A stretch of DNA of 64,000 bases from an uncultured Prevotellaceae bacterium (GTDB taxonomy: Bacteria; Bacteroidota; Bacteroidia; Bacteroidales; Muribaculaceae), in NCBI GenBank assembly GCA_947302275.1, contig CAMYUW010000005.1:30783-94782 (forward strand), given 5' to 3'. Below the pieces are notes generated by a model, which saw only the letters and a list, made by a program, of their open reading frames with translations, was not told the DNA's origin and did not search any database. Made by a program: the position numbers and the translations under genes. Shown piece after piece: positions 1-10,600 of the stretch. Each line of letters opens with the position of its first letter. Position 1 is the first letter of the stretch.

Positions 1-70
1 CGGTCGGTTGGTCTTGCACGGGCAGGTTAAAAGCTTTGCCCAGGGCTTCTTTCCAGTCGGTGTTGTTCAT
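1..70 (-). CDS. 5' fragment of an unidentified gene (possibly SUI1/YciH-like)
   Basis: Only the first 23 codons are inside the window; the gene continues beyond position 1. It starts at an ATG complementary to 68-70 and begins MNNTDWKEALGKAF. The 'NDWKE.L' opening resembles the N-terminus of the small SUI1/YciH-type translation factors of Bacteroidetes, but 23 residues cannot establish the family. A minus-strand -7 element (TACCTTTG) lies at 127-134, a plausible leader distance. It is divergent from the ferredoxin gene. Confidence 0.45.
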   Translation of the reverse strand, partial: MNNTDWKEALGKAFNLPVQDQPT

Positions 71-126
71 TTCTCTATCCAGAAAAAAAAATAATAAGTG
101 ATTAAACCTAGTGATTTCTTTCACAT

Positions 127-134
127 CAAAGGTA
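127..134 (-). promoter_or_regulatory. -7 element for the left-edge gene
   Basis: On the minus strand this reads TACCTTTG, matching the Bacteroidetes -7 consensus TAnnTTTG. It lies 57 nt before the ATG at 70. I see no clear -33 TTTG at 19-21 nt upstream, so the call rests on one box. Confidence 0.4.
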
Positions 135-229
135 CAAAAAAAATGAGAGAAATGGCTATTACATCACAAAAAAACGCCGTTGTCGAAAGAAAAAGCGGCA
201 AAATGTGCTACCAATTCAAATAAAAGCAT

Positions 230-237
230 TATTTTTG
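230..237 (+). promoter_or_regulatory. -7 element of the ferredoxin gene
   Basis: TATTTTTG matches TAnnTTTG and lies 53 nt before the ferredoxin ATG. No convincing -33 box is visible. The leader is A/T-rich. Confidence 0.4.
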
Positions 238-290
238 TCGCACTGTTTACTTTTACATTAATAATTAATTCACACTAAAATTTTTGAACT

Positions 291-461
291 ATGGCTTATG
301 TAATTTCTGATAGCTGCGTAGCATGTGGAACTTGCCAGTCAGTATGTCCCGCCGACGCCATCAAGGAAGGTGACATCTATTCGATTGACCCCGATACCTG
401 CTTGGATTGCGGTACCTGCGCTGACGCTTGCCCCACTGGCGCAATCGCTCCCGGCGAGTAA
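291..461 (+). CDS. 2[4Fe-4S] bacterial-type ferredoxin (56 aa)
   Basis: A complete 56-residue protein that carries electrons between anaerobic oxidoreductases in the cytoplasm. It has two CxxCxxCxxxCP clusters: CVACGTCQSVCP at residues 9-20 and CLDCGTCADACP at about 38-49. Each is followed by the usual short acidic or hydrophobic stretch, giving the expected pseudo-twofold pattern. Length and spacing are typical of clostridial-type ferredoxins. It stands alone with its own probable promoter and a hairpin just after the stop, so it looks monocistronic. The ATG at 291 opens directly on MAYVISDSC, the usual start of the family. Confidence 0.95.
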   Translation: MAYVISDSCVACGTCQSVCPADAIKEGDIYSIDPDTCLDCGTCADACPTGAIAPGE

Positions 462-485
462 TTTCGTCTAGCGGATTGAAGAAAA

Positions 486-520
486 TTGCGGTCGCATCAC
501 CCGATGTGGCCGCAAACTTT
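486..520 (+). terminator. Terminator-like hairpin after ferredoxin
   Basis: A 13-bp stem pairs 486-498 with 503-515 around a 4-nt loop, with two G-U pairs. It starts 25 nt after the ferredoxin stop. The following ACTTTATATATT is only weakly T-rich. Confidence 0.6.
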
Positions 521-536
521 ATATATTATAATAATG

Positions 537-562
537 TAGAGACGCAAGATTTTGCGTCTCTA
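537..562. repeat. Perfect 11-bp hairpin, REP-like
   Basis: The arms TAGAGACGCAA (537-547) and TTGCGTCTCTA (552-562) pair perfectly around GATT. It lies between the ferredoxin gene and the 3' end of the convergent C25 operon. From memory, close variants of the GAGACGCAA palindrome are scattered as extragenic repeats in many Bacteroidetes genomes. It could also serve as a bidirectional terminator. Confidence 0.6.
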
Positions 563-657
563 TCAGTCTTGAACTCTATAACTTGAGCAGTTTCAAATTA
601 TAAGAATTGCTGAATTCGTGTAATTGGTAGTTTGGTCCTCAATGACTGAAGACTTGC

Positions 658-3600
658 TTACTTCCTCGGCTCGAGGACGATGAGGTTACTGATGGGAGTG
701 CCGCCACAGTTCTTGCCGTCGCTATAGGTCCCGAAGAAGCGGTACAGTCCGGCAGGCACCTGATTACCATTCATGTCCTTCATGTTCCACCTAACGGGGA
801 ACGTGCTAGTGGTGGTTTTCCAAACAAGCTTGCCCAATGCATCGGTCACGCGCACGACATACTGCGCTGCGGAAAGGGTATTGCCGTTGTCCTGGAGGTC
901 GAAATTGACGTTACCGCCTACATAGGCCGGTATCTTGTCAGCTACCATACTGGCATTGTTGCCCTCACCAACCATGAAAGTGATGGTGCGCGTTGCACTG
1001 TTGCCCAACAGGTCATAGACCGTGAAGGTGAGCGAATGGAGACCGGCCGAGAGTCCCGAAAGGGGATACTCGATATTGATTGACTTGCCATCGGGGGCTG
1101 CGGTCACATAGCTGGTGACATCGGTCAGCGAAGGCTTGCCACCATCCAGAGCAAGTTTCATGCAATCGAGCACGGTGCCAGTCTGGACGTTGATGGCCTC
1201 ATTGTCGCTGGCAGTAATGTAGAGCAGTGAGCTGGGCATAACCACCGAGCCATTGGTAAAGGTGGCCTCATCGTTGAGATACATGGCCTCGATGACAGGA
1301 GACACCTGGTCGTTGATGGCCTGGCTGGCATCATAGGGAAGCATGGTGATTTGCTTGGTGAAGCCGTTGACCATACGGTCGGTATTGTCCTTGTGGGCAT
1401 ACACACGCAGCAAAACGGTCTCGCCACTGGCAGCCGTTGTCTTGGGGGCAATCATCTCGCCATGGAAAACGCCATTGACCACGCGGCCTGAAATTTCAGC
1501 CAACTTGGCCCGGTTGAAATAAACATCACGTTCCTTACCATACTGAGTGATTGTGGCAAAGAGGTCCTGCTTGTCGTAAAGCGTCACCGTAGCATCACCA
1601 TTAAAGGTCCTGTCCACATTGCCGCTGGCATCAACGACCTGGGCATCGACAGCGAACTTGGATAGCGGCGTCACACGCGCCATTGACGTCGAATCGGTCA
1701 GACTGGTGCCATTCACCTTGGTGATATTGAACAGCGAAACGGGATAATTGATCCTAATGGCAGGGTCGCCCAGAAGGAAGAGCGACAATTTGTTATAGTT
1801 TGCATGCTGGAAGGAGTTCTTGGAGAAGCGGTAAGCCTCGCCCAGAGTGGGCATCACACCGCTGGAAGCATTGCTGAACATGCCCTGGATGAAATAGGTA
1901 TTGGCCAGGTCATTGCCATCGGCAAGCACCATGCGGCACGAGGTATACAAGGCAATGGCGCCGCCATCGCGCTTGTGGAACATAAGCTCGGCTATGCCTC
2001 GCGAACCGCAGTCAAAGTGAGCCACATTACAACAGGCAGTGGACATGATGGGCATGTGGCGGTAGGAATTGTTGATTACGTCACTCGATACCCACAAGTC
2101 GTTGGCCTTGGTGAAACCGATGGAGCCAGCATGGCCCACGTAGGTTGCAAAGTACATGCCGCTCTTGAGATTCTCGGCCATCAACTGCTTAGCGACTGTG
2201 GCCGTGCGTTTCTCCACCTTCACGTCGGCCTCCTCGTTGGAACGGGGATACTGCGAGTTATGGACAGTATTGACGTGCATGCCGGTATTCAGATCATTAT
2301 CGATCTGGTTCTTATAAGCCTCGCCTTGATACAGGAAGATGCCATCGTTGGGCGAGTCGCTGACGACCATCGTGTTGTTACGCCAAACGCCGTAGTCAGG
2401 ATTGGCATAATACTCAACGAGTTTGTCCACGTCGTTGCGGGCCTCATCGACATCGACACAGGTGATGCGACCCACGCCAAGTCGTAACTTGTCGGAGGGG
2501 AGATTCAAGCCCGAATTATCGTCGAGGAAGCCAAAGAAATCGTCAGTAGTGAAGGAGTTGTTCTCGTAGTTGCTCACATCGCTCTGATAGGTAAGCAGGT
2601 AATTGTCGTGTGGACCCATCAGGTCACGGTTATCCATATTTCCAGCGCCCATCAGCAGCAGGTTCTTGAACTTGGACGGGTCACGGTCGTAGAGCATCTT
2701 GCACAACAGGCGGTAGGCCATCGCATCGCACGTGCCGCTGGAGAACTCATTGAAAATCTGATCCTGGTCCACGACAGCCACATCAATGCCATCCACGGCA
2801 CGGTGGAGGTCGGCGATACGGTCGGCCTGCTCATGGAAAGCCTTGTCGGTGATAATGAGCAGTTCGGGGGTCTGCATGGCATGCAGGTTCTGATTGGCTA
2901 TCGGCTCAAACGAGGTCACCTTCCGCAATGTCAAGGCGGGGTCAAAAGCCACGAAGCTGCGACGACTGCCCACTGGCGAGAAGAAGGCATAGCCCGCGCC
3001 CGAATGGTCGTTGTAGGCCGTGAGAGGCACAGACACGGGGTTGCTCTCATCAGTGACATTCCAGACAATGGTACTCGATGACGCATTAGGCAGCTGAAAT
3101 CGTTCGTTGCCATTGACTGAATAGTAATTCATCAGAATCTGATTGTAGGCGTCTCTCCTGAGGATATTATTACGCCAGTATGTCAGGATGAAGTAGTCAA
3201 GCCTGGCTGTCGTGATCTTGGTCTTATTATTCGGTAGATTATTCGTTAGAGTCATGAAGGGTTCAAACTGTCCACGCTCCTGAGTGCTGGAGAGCTTGAG
3301 CGACGCGCTGGGCGATACATAAATATAGTACAGATACTCGTCGATGATCGCAGTGGCACGTGAGGTGGAAAGACTGAAATTGACGGTATCTACATACCTG
3401 CCGTTGTGTATGGCCACATTGGTATAAGCCAACTCAGTGGTGCGCACCGCAAACACCGGGCTGACCACAATGGTGCTGTCGGCAATGTCTGGCAAGAAGT
3501 AATCGACCTTCAGGCTAGAATTATAAAAATCCTCGCCCAGCAGATCCCTACCCGTCCTGCTCACCGTCACCAGTTCCTTCTCGTGGTAGAAGCAGCTCAG

Positions 3601-4104
3601 GCTCCTAGGCGTGTTGACATAATTAGTCACACTCATGGGATCGGCCATGGGTACCGTTGTCTCGGTGGTAGATTCCTCAGTAAGGAAATAGCAGCCTTCG
3701 GAGGAATAAGGATTGAATTTGCGGGTAAAGCGTTGGGACGCAATATTACCTGTCAAGGAAAGCTGCACAGATCCCTTGCCGTAGAAACACAACTTGTTGC
3801 CATAACGCATCACCCTCACAGGCTGCAGGTCATCGATAGCGCTCCCGTCAAGTTTCTCACTGATAGCGTAACCGCCATTGCCGTAAAGCCTAACTTGAGA
3901 GGGATTGTTGAAACCCATAGCACGCAACTCATCATAGGTGATTTCATACATGCCTGTCTCAGGGATTGAAATTTTCACCCACTTGCCCGTGGCAAGTTTT
4001 GACTGGGTCGCATATTGTGACAAGCCAAATGCCGCAGCACTTGCAGCCGACAGGATGACCATCAATGCGGTGCATAGTAATCGAAATTTCAACATTGTGC
4101 GCAT
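658..4104 (-). CDS. PorU-like C25 cysteine peptidase, paralog 1 (1148 aa)
   Basis: Last gene of a tandem array of four paralogs. Sec signal peptide at about residues 1-25 (hydrophobic stretch ending SAASAAAF), then the PorU-type N-terminal region (SKLATGKWVKISIPETGMYEIT). The gingipain/C25 domain follows at about 415-795. The catalytic pair is visible as His658 in YVGHAGS and Cys692 (second Cys of STACC, followed by NVAHFD). Spacing is 34 residues, as in the canonical PorU of this window. Beta-sandwich domains follow, and the last ~70 residues resemble a FlgD-Ig/PorU C-terminal domain (GKLVW, NQVPAGLYR). PorU enzymes cleave the C-terminal domain of T9SS cargo and attach cargo to A-LPS at the outer membrane. 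Whether this paralog is a sortase or an ordinary peptidase is unknown. Gap to paralog 2 is 57 nt. Confidence 0.85.
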   Translation of the reverse strand: MRTMLKFRLLCTALMVILSAASAAAFGLSQYATQSKLATGKWVKISIPETGMYEITYDELRAMGFNNPSQVRLYGNGGYAISEKLDGSAIDDLQPVRVMRYGNKLCFYGKGSVQLSLTGNIASQRFTRKFNPYSSEGCYFLTEESTTETTVPMADPMSVTNYVNTPRSLSCFYHEKELVTVSRTGRDLLGEDFYNSSLKVDYFLPDIADSTIVVSPVFAVRTTELAYTNVAIHNGRYVDTVNFSLSTSRATAIIDEYLYYIYVSPSASLKLSSTQERGQFEPFMTLTNNLPNNKTKITTARLDYFILTYWRNNILRRDAYNQILMNYYSVNGNERFQLPNASSSTIVWNVTDESNPVSVPLTAYNDHSGAGYAFFSPVGSRRSFVAFDPALTLRKVTSFEPIANQNLHAMQTPELLIITDKAFHEQADRIADLHRAVDGIDVAVVDQDQIFNEFSSGTCDAMAYRLLCKMLYDRDPSKFKNLLLMGAGNMDNRDLMGPHDNYLLTYQSDVSNYENNSFTTDDFFGFLDDNSGLNLPSDKLRLGVGRITCVDVDEARNDVDKLVEYYANPDYGVWRNNTMVVSDSPNDGIFLYQGEAYKNQIDNDLNTGMHVNTVHNSQYPRSNEEADVKVEKRTATVAKQLMAENLKSGMYFATYVGHAGSIGFTKANDLWVSSDVINNSYRHMPIMSTACCNVAHFDCGSRGIAELMFHKRDGGAIALYTSCRMVLADGNDLANTYFIQGMFSNASSGVMPTLGEAYRFSKNSFQHANYNKLSLFLLGDPAIRINYPVSLFNITKVNGTSLTDSTSMARVTPLSKFAVDAQVVDASGNVDRTFNGDATVTLYDKQDLFATITQYGKERDVYFNRAKLAEISGRVVNGVFHGEMIAPKTTAASGETVLLRVYAHKDNTDRMVNGFTKQITMLPYDASQAINDQVSPVIEAMYLNDEATFTNGSVVMPSSLLYITASDNEAINVQTGTVLDCMKLALDGGKPSLTDVTSYVTAAPDGKSINIEYPLSGLSAGLHSLTFTVYDLLGNSATRTITFMVGEGNNASMVADKIPAYVGGNVNFDLQDNGNTLSAAQYVVRVTDALGKLVWKTTTSTFPVRWNMKDMNGNQVPAGLYRFFGTYSDGKNCGGTPISNLIVLEPRK

Positions 4105-4161
4105 ATCTTTTCTTTATTAGCTTTGAAGGTGTTGCTGAATTGTGGTTACACCGCCTGATGA

Positions 4162-7100
4162 TCAATTGGCGGTCTTGACGGGATCGAGGACAATCAGTTT
4201 CCGGATAGCCGTACCACCATAGTTCTGGCCATCGTTATAAGTGCCATAGTAGCGGTAGAGACCACCGGGTACCCTGTTGCCCTGCATATCCTTCATGTCC
4301 CATGCCAGGGGGAAACTGCTGGTTGTGGATTTCCACACAAGCTTGCCAGTGGCATCGGTCACACGGACGGTGAACTCAGGCATACGAGACAGACTGGTCT
4401 CCACGTCAAAGTTTACCACGTCATTGCTGTATGCAGGCCACTTGTCGGCAGTCAGGGTCGATGAGTTGTTCTGGCCGACAACGAAAGTAATCGTCCGCGT
4501 CTTGCTGTTACCCTTGACATCATAGACAGTATAAGTGAGCGTGTGCATACCCTCGGTGAGGTTGGACAAAGGATACTCAATATTGACCACGCGTCCGCCA
4601 TCGTCCATCACAGCGTAACAGGACACATCGGCATAGGATGGTTTACCGCCATCAAGGACGAGGTCCATACAGTAATCAACCGCACTGGACTGCATACTGA
4701 TTCCCTCGTTATCGCTAGCGGTAATGTAGAGAACCGCATCAGGTGAGATAACGGCTCCATTGGAGAATGACTCGGCATCGTTGATGAACATGGCATCGAT
4801 AACGGGAGCCACATTGTCACTGATGGCCTGGCTGGCATTGTAAGGGAGCATGGTAATCTGCTTGGTGAAGCCATTAACCATGACATCGGAGTTATCCTGG
4901 TGTGCATAGACACGCATCAGGACAGTCTCGTTGCTGGCTGCAGGTGACTTGGGCGCAATCATCTCGCCATGGAAGACGCCATTCACCACGCGGCCTGAAA
5001 TCTCGGCCAACTTGGCACGATTCAGGTAAATGTCGCGATTCATGCCCGACTGGGTAGCCGTGGCAAAGAAGTCCTCCTTGTCGTAGAGCGTCACCGTGAC
5101 ATCACCGTTGAAGGTGTTGTCCAGCGCGCCATTGGCTTTAACGACCTTGGCGTCAATGGCGAACTTCATCAGCGGCGAAATCTGAGCCATTGACGTGGAA
5201 TCGGTCAGGCTAGTGCCGTTCACCTTGGTGATATTGAACCTGGTTACAGGATAATTGATCTTGATGGCGGGGTCACCGAGCAGGAAGAATGACATCTTGT
5301 TGGTATTCGCCGAGGTAAAGGCATTCTTGCAACTGATATAGGCCTCACCCAGGGTTGGCATCACACCATTAGCGGCATTGCTGAACATTCCATGAATGAA
5401 ATAGGTGTTAAGCTCATCATTGTTGGAAGCCTGTACCGCACGTGAAGTGGTGAGCAAGGCAATAGCGCCGCCATCACGCTTGTGATACATGAGTTCGGCG
5501 ATACCGCGTGAATCTCCATCGTAGTGAGCCACATCACAGCAAGCGGTGGACACAATGGGGAAGTGACGATAGGACGTATTGGCCACATCGCTGGTCACCC
5601 ACATGGAATTATACTTGGTGAAACCGATGGAACCGGCATGACCTACGTAGGTCGCATAGTACATACCGCTCTTGAGATTCTCGGCAATCAACTGCTTACC
5701 AACCGTGGCCGTCTTACGCTCCATGTCAACATTAGGCTGAGACGGCGAACGGGGATATTGCAAGCAATGAACGGTATTGACGTGCATACCCGTCTGAAGC
5801 TCATTATCAATCAGGTTCTTGTAGCCCTCACCCTGGAACATGTATCGGCCAGCATCGGGAGCATCGCTGAAAACCATCGTGTTGTTGCGCCACACGCCAT
5901 AGTCAGGGTTAGCATAATACTCAACCAGCTTATCCACGTCGCTGCAGGCCTCTTCCTCATCAACACAGGTGATACGGCCCACACCGATATTGAGGTGCTC
6001 AAAATTGACATTGGCTCCAGAGTTATCACCAAGGAAACCAAAGAAGTCATCACTGGTAAATGTATTTTCCTCGCTGTTGCTGTTATCACTCTGATAGGTA
6101 AGCAAGAATCCGTCATGCTTGCCACGCAACTCACGGTTGTCCACCGAACCAGTACCCATCAGCAGCAGGTTCTTGAACTTGGACGGGTCACGGTCATAAA
6201 GCATTTTGCACAACAGGCGATAGCCCATCGCGTCTCGCGTGCCGCTGGAGAACTCATTGAAGACCTGATCCTGATCCACGACGGCCACATCGATGCCATC
6301 CACTGCCTGATGAAGGGCAGCGATACGCTCGGCCTGTTCATGATAAATTTTGTCGGTGATAATGAGCATGTCGGGTGTCGTCATGCCGTGCAAGTTCTGG
6401 TTGGCGACAGGCTCAAAGGCGGTAATCTTTTTCAAGGTTTTTGCCGGGTCAAAAGCCACGAAGTAGTTATAGGTAGCCGCACTACAGAAGAAATACAAAC
6501 CCTGGCCAGTTTCATCGCTATAGGTTTTCGCGTTGAATTCCTGCGGGGTATAGACATCATTGATGCACCACACCTTGGTTGTTGATGTGGCATTGGGCAT
6601 CTGGAAGCGGTCGGTAGCCCGCGAAGAGGTATAACCCATCAGCAACTGGTTATCGTCCTCGGCACTGAGGGTGTTGTAGCGCTTATAGGAAATCAGGAAA
6701 TAATCCAGAAATGCCAATGAGAGCTTGTAGGTACTGTTGTTAATGAGCAAACGAGGCTCAAACTGAGCATGCTCGCCAGGATGCTTAAGTTTTAAGCTGC
6801 CATAAGGCGAAGCGGTGTTGTAGTAATCAGTGGGCGAACACGTCAGGATGCGTGATGTGCCAGTGGGATAGGATGTGGTGTCGGACCCACCATTACAGTG
6901 CACAACCGCGTTAACATAGGAATGCACATTCAACTTGCCTGCAAGCGAAGTTAAGACAGCGATAGTACTGTCGACAATATTGGGCATGTCGAAGTCAATC
7001 ATCAGCTTCTCGCTGGTGAAGTCCTCGCCCAGCATCTCCTTGCCCGAGTTGGACAGGGATACCAGTTCCTTCTCATGATAAACGTAATTGAGGCAGTACG

Positions 7101-7596
7101 GCACGTTGGTGTAGTTGCTCGACGTAACCATACCCTTCATGGTCACCTGGGTCTCAGGGGTGTTCTCCTCGGTGAGGAAATAACAGCCCACCTGCGAGTA
7201 AGGGTTGAACTCGCGGGTGAAACGCGGGGTTGAGTTGTAGCCCGTCATCGTGAACTTAATGGGACCGTTACCATAGAAGATCATTTTGTTGCCGATGCGT
7301 TTCACAGGCACTGGTTGCAGGTCGTCGATAGCCTTGCCGTTGAGAGTCTCACTGATTTTAAACCCACCATGGCCATAGAGCCTCACCTGAGACGGATTGT
7401 TGAAGCCCATCGCAAGCATCTCATCGTAGGTGATTTCATATATACCACTCTCAGGGATAGAAATTTTCACCCATTTACCAGTAGCGAGTTTTGATTGAGT
7501 CGCATACTTAGACAGTTCAAATGCTGACGCGTTGCCAACACAAAGCAGTGCCAGCAATGCAATACATGCGACTTGAATTTTCATCAGTTTATACAT
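4162..7596 (-). CDS. PorU-like C25 cysteine peptidase, paralog 2 (1144 aa)
   Basis: Full-length member of the array. Signal peptide about 1-25 (IALLALLCVGNASAF), the same 'ATQSKLATGKWVKISIPE' opening of the mature part, and a C25 catalytic domain with His653 (YVGHAGS) and Cys687 (STACC, then DVAHYD). The C-terminal Ig-like domain carries GKLVWKSTTS and VPGGLYRYYGTYNDG and ends LIVLDPVKTAN. No frameshift or lost catalytic residue is visible, so the copy looks functional. It differs most from its neighbours in the N-terminal third, where substrate or partner specificity probably lies (inference). It is 33 nt from the upstream copy with no promoter motif between. Confidence 0.85.
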   Translation of the reverse strand: MYKLMKIQVACIALLALLCVGNASAFELSKYATQSKLATGKWVKISIPESGIYEITYDEMLAMGFNNPSQVRLYGHGGFKISETLNGKAIDDLQPVPVKRIGNKMIFYGNGPIKFTMTGYNSTPRFTREFNPYSQVGCYFLTEENTPETQVTMKGMVTSSNYTNVPYCLNYVYHEKELVSLSNSGKEMLGEDFTSEKLMIDFDMPNIVDSTIAVLTSLAGKLNVHSYVNAVVHCNGGSDTTSYPTGTSRILTCSPTDYYNTASPYGSLKLKHPGEHAQFEPRLLINNSTYKLSLAFLDYFLISYKRYNTLSAEDDNQLLMGYTSSRATDRFQMPNATSTTKVWCINDVYTPQEFNAKTYSDETGQGLYFFCSAATYNYFVAFDPAKTLKKITAFEPVANQNLHGMTTPDMLIITDKIYHEQAERIAALHQAVDGIDVAVVDQDQVFNEFSSGTRDAMGYRLLCKMLYDRDPSKFKNLLLMGTGSVDNRELRGKHDGFLLTYQSDNSNSEENTFTSDDFFGFLGDNSGANVNFEHLNIGVGRITCVDEEEACSDVDKLVEYYANPDYGVWRNNTMVFSDAPDAGRYMFQGEGYKNLIDNELQTGMHVNTVHCLQYPRSPSQPNVDMERKTATVGKQLIAENLKSGMYYATYVGHAGSIGFTKYNSMWVTSDVANTSYRHFPIVSTACCDVAHYDGDSRGIAELMYHKRDGGAIALLTTSRAVQASNNDELNTYFIHGMFSNAANGVMPTLGEAYISCKNAFTSANTNKMSFFLLGDPAIKINYPVTRFNITKVNGTSLTDSTSMAQISPLMKFAIDAKVVKANGALDNTFNGDVTVTLYDKEDFFATATQSGMNRDIYLNRAKLAEISGRVVNGVFHGEMIAPKSPAASNETVLMRVYAHQDNSDVMVNGFTKQITMLPYNASQAISDNVAPVIDAMFINDAESFSNGAVISPDAVLYITASDNEGISMQSSAVDYCMDLVLDGGKPSYADVSCYAVMDDGGRVVNIEYPLSNLTEGMHTLTYTVYDVKGNSKTRTITFVVGQNNSSTLTADKWPAYSNDVVNFDVETSLSRMPEFTVRVTDATGKLVWKSTTSSFPLAWDMKDMQGNRVPGGLYRYYGTYNDGQNYGGTAIRKLIVLDPVKTAN

Positions 7597-7629
7597 ATCA
7601 CGATTTTTACTTAGAATACTACTTTTAGA

Positions 7630-10600
7630 TTATTTGTTAGTGGTTTTGACAGGATCCAGTACGATGAGCTTGTTGATTGGCGTGCCACCATAGTTCACAC
7701 CATCGTTGTAGGTACCGAAATAGCGGTACAGGCCAGCGGGCACCTTGTTGCCCTGCATGTCCCTCATGTTCCATGTCACGGGGAAGCTGCTTGTGGTAGT
7801 CATCCACACGAGCTTGCCAGTGGCATCGGTCACGCGGACGATGTACTCGGACAACTGTGACAGACTCGTTTCCAGATCAAAGTTCACCTCACCGTCAAGA
7901 TAGGCGGGCAACTTATCGGCCACCAGATTGGAAGCACTGCTCTGACCCACCAAGAAAGAGATGGTGTGTGTAGCACTGTTGCCTACGATATCATATACCG
8001 TGTAGGTGAGCGTGTGCATACCCTCAGACAGGTTGCTCAACGGGTACTCGATGTTGACCACATGGCCGCCATCGTCAACCACTGCAAAGCAGGACACATC
8101 GGCATAAGAAGGCTTACCCGAATCCAGAAGCAGACTCATACGCTTCTCCACAGAACTGGACTGGAGGCTGATGCCCTCGTTATCGCTCACGTTGATGTAG
8201 AGCATCGAATTGGGAGCGACAATGGCACCATTGGTGAAAGTCTCACTATCATTGATATACATGGAATTAATAACAGGAGCCTCGTCGTCACTGATAGCCT
8301 GACTGGCATCATAGGGGAGCATGATAATCTGCTTGGTGAAACCGTTGACCATGAAGTCGGAATTGTCCTTGTGGGCATAGACACGTAACAGGACCTTTTC
8401 GTCTTTTGCTTTTGGCGTCTTGGGAGCAATCATCTCACCATGGAAGATACCATTCACCACGCGACCATTGATTTCGGCCAGCTTGGGGCGGTTGAAGTAA
8501 ATCTTACGATCGATGCTGTCACCACTCACTGGTAAGGTAATGGTCGTGAACAACTCCTGCTTGTCATAGAGGGTAACCGTGGCATCGCCGTTGAAACCGC
8601 TATCCAGACGACCATTTTTATCAACGACCCGCGCCTCGATGGTAAACTTCATCAGCGGGCTTATCTCAGCATTGCCACTACCGGCTACATCGGCTCCATT
8701 GACCTTTGTAATATTGAACAACGAGACAGGATAGTTCACCTTGATGGCGGGGTCGCCAAGCAGGAAGAACTTCATCTTGTTGGTCTCGGCAGAGGGGAAA
8801 GCATTTTTGCTGTACTTGTAGGCTTCACCCAGGGTGGGCATCACACCATTAGCGGCATTGCTGAACATGCCGGTTATAAAGTACCTGTTAAGTTCATCAT
8901 TGTTGTCACCATACACCATGCGGGTTGAAGTGAGCAGAGCGATGGCGCCACCGTCACGCTTGTGGAACATGAGCTCGGCAATTCCACGGGTATCTCCATC
9001 GAAATGGGCAACATCACAGCAGGCGGTGGACATGATGGGGAAGTGACGATAGGAAGTGTTGGCCACATCACTGGTCACCCACATCGAGTTGAACTTGGTA
9101 AAGCCGACAGAACCAGCATGGCCTACGTAGGTCGCAAAATACATACCGCTCTTGAAGCTCTCGGCCATCAACTGCTTGCCGACCGTGGCTGTCTTGCGCT
9201 CAAAAGGTTTGTTGGGCTGCGTATTGGAGCGGGGATACTGCGAGTTGTGTACAGTGGTCACGTGCATGCCCGTCTGCAACTGGTTGTCAATCTGGTTCTT
9301 GTAGCCCTCGCCTTGGAACATATACTTACCCTCATCAGGAGAGTCACTGACAACCATTGTATTGTTGCGCCAAACACCATAATCGGGATTAGCATAATAC
9401 TCAACCAGTTTGTCCACGTCGGTTCGAGCCTCATCCAAGTCATTACAGGTCATACGTCCCACACCGATGCTCAACTTCTCTGCATTTAAAGCAGCCCCCG
9501 AATTGTCGGCGAGCATCGCAAAGACGTCATCACAGGTATAAGACATATTCTCATAGTAGCTGTTGTCGCTCTGGAAAGTGAGCAGGTTGTTCTCGCGCTT
9601 GCCCAGCAATTCACGGTTGTCCACTGAACCAGTACCCATCAGCAACAGGTTCTTGAACTTGGACGGGTTACGGTCAAAGAACATCTTGCACGCCAGACGA
9701 TAAGCCATCGCGTCTCGCGTACCGCTGGAAAACTCATTAAACACCTGTTCCTGATCAGCAACCACCACGTCAATGCCATCAACAGCACGATGAAGGTCGG
9801 CAATACGCTCGGCCTGCTCATGGAAAGTCTTGGCAGTGATGATGAGCAGGTTGGGAGTCTGTGTGCCGTGCAGATTCTGATTGGCGACAGGCTCAAATGA
9901 AGAAATCTTCTTCAACGTCTTAGCTGGATCAAAGGCTACAAAAAAAGCATAGTTCTCAGCATGATTAAAGAAAGCCTTACCCTGGCCACTATTGTCGTTA
10001 TAGGAGGTCAAAGCCACTTCCTGCGGGTTGTTGGTGTCATTGATATACCAAACTATAGTGCTCGACGAAGCGCCAGGCAGCTGGAAACGCTCATTGCCTC
10101 GTGTTGAGGTGTAGCCCATCAGCATCTGATTATTCATATCTTCCCTGATGATATTACGGCGTTTATAGGTTAGGATGAAATAATCCAGACGCGCTACCGA
10201 GACGCTGTAATCGTCACCACTGATACTCAGTATCGGCTCAAACTGGCCATGCTCTGCAGGATGGGTGAGTTTCAGGAATGCAGATGGTGATGCGGTATTG
10301 TAGTACACATACTTGCCAGGCACATAGATGACCGACGAAGGGAGAGTGTAAACAGTCGTGTCATGCCCCTCTCCACTATGTAGAACGGCATTTGCGTAAG
10401 AAAGAGTTGTTGCAGCAGCAGATACAACCGTGTTAACCACAATCGTACTGTCGGCCAAATCGGGCATGTCGTAATCGACAAACAAGGGTGCACCAGTCAT
10501 ATCCTCGCCCAGCATATCCTTGCCCGTACCACTGATCGATACAACATCGTTCTCGTGATAGAAGAAATTAAGGCTCGTCGGGGTGTTGACAAACGTGTTG

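Noticed and set aside
5524..6585. Open frame of 353 codons on the plus strand, with similar ones in the other C25 copies
   Set aside because: The frames recur at the same place in each C25 paralog because the sense proteins are conserved. No promoter or start context, and the sense protein keeps its catalytic site there.
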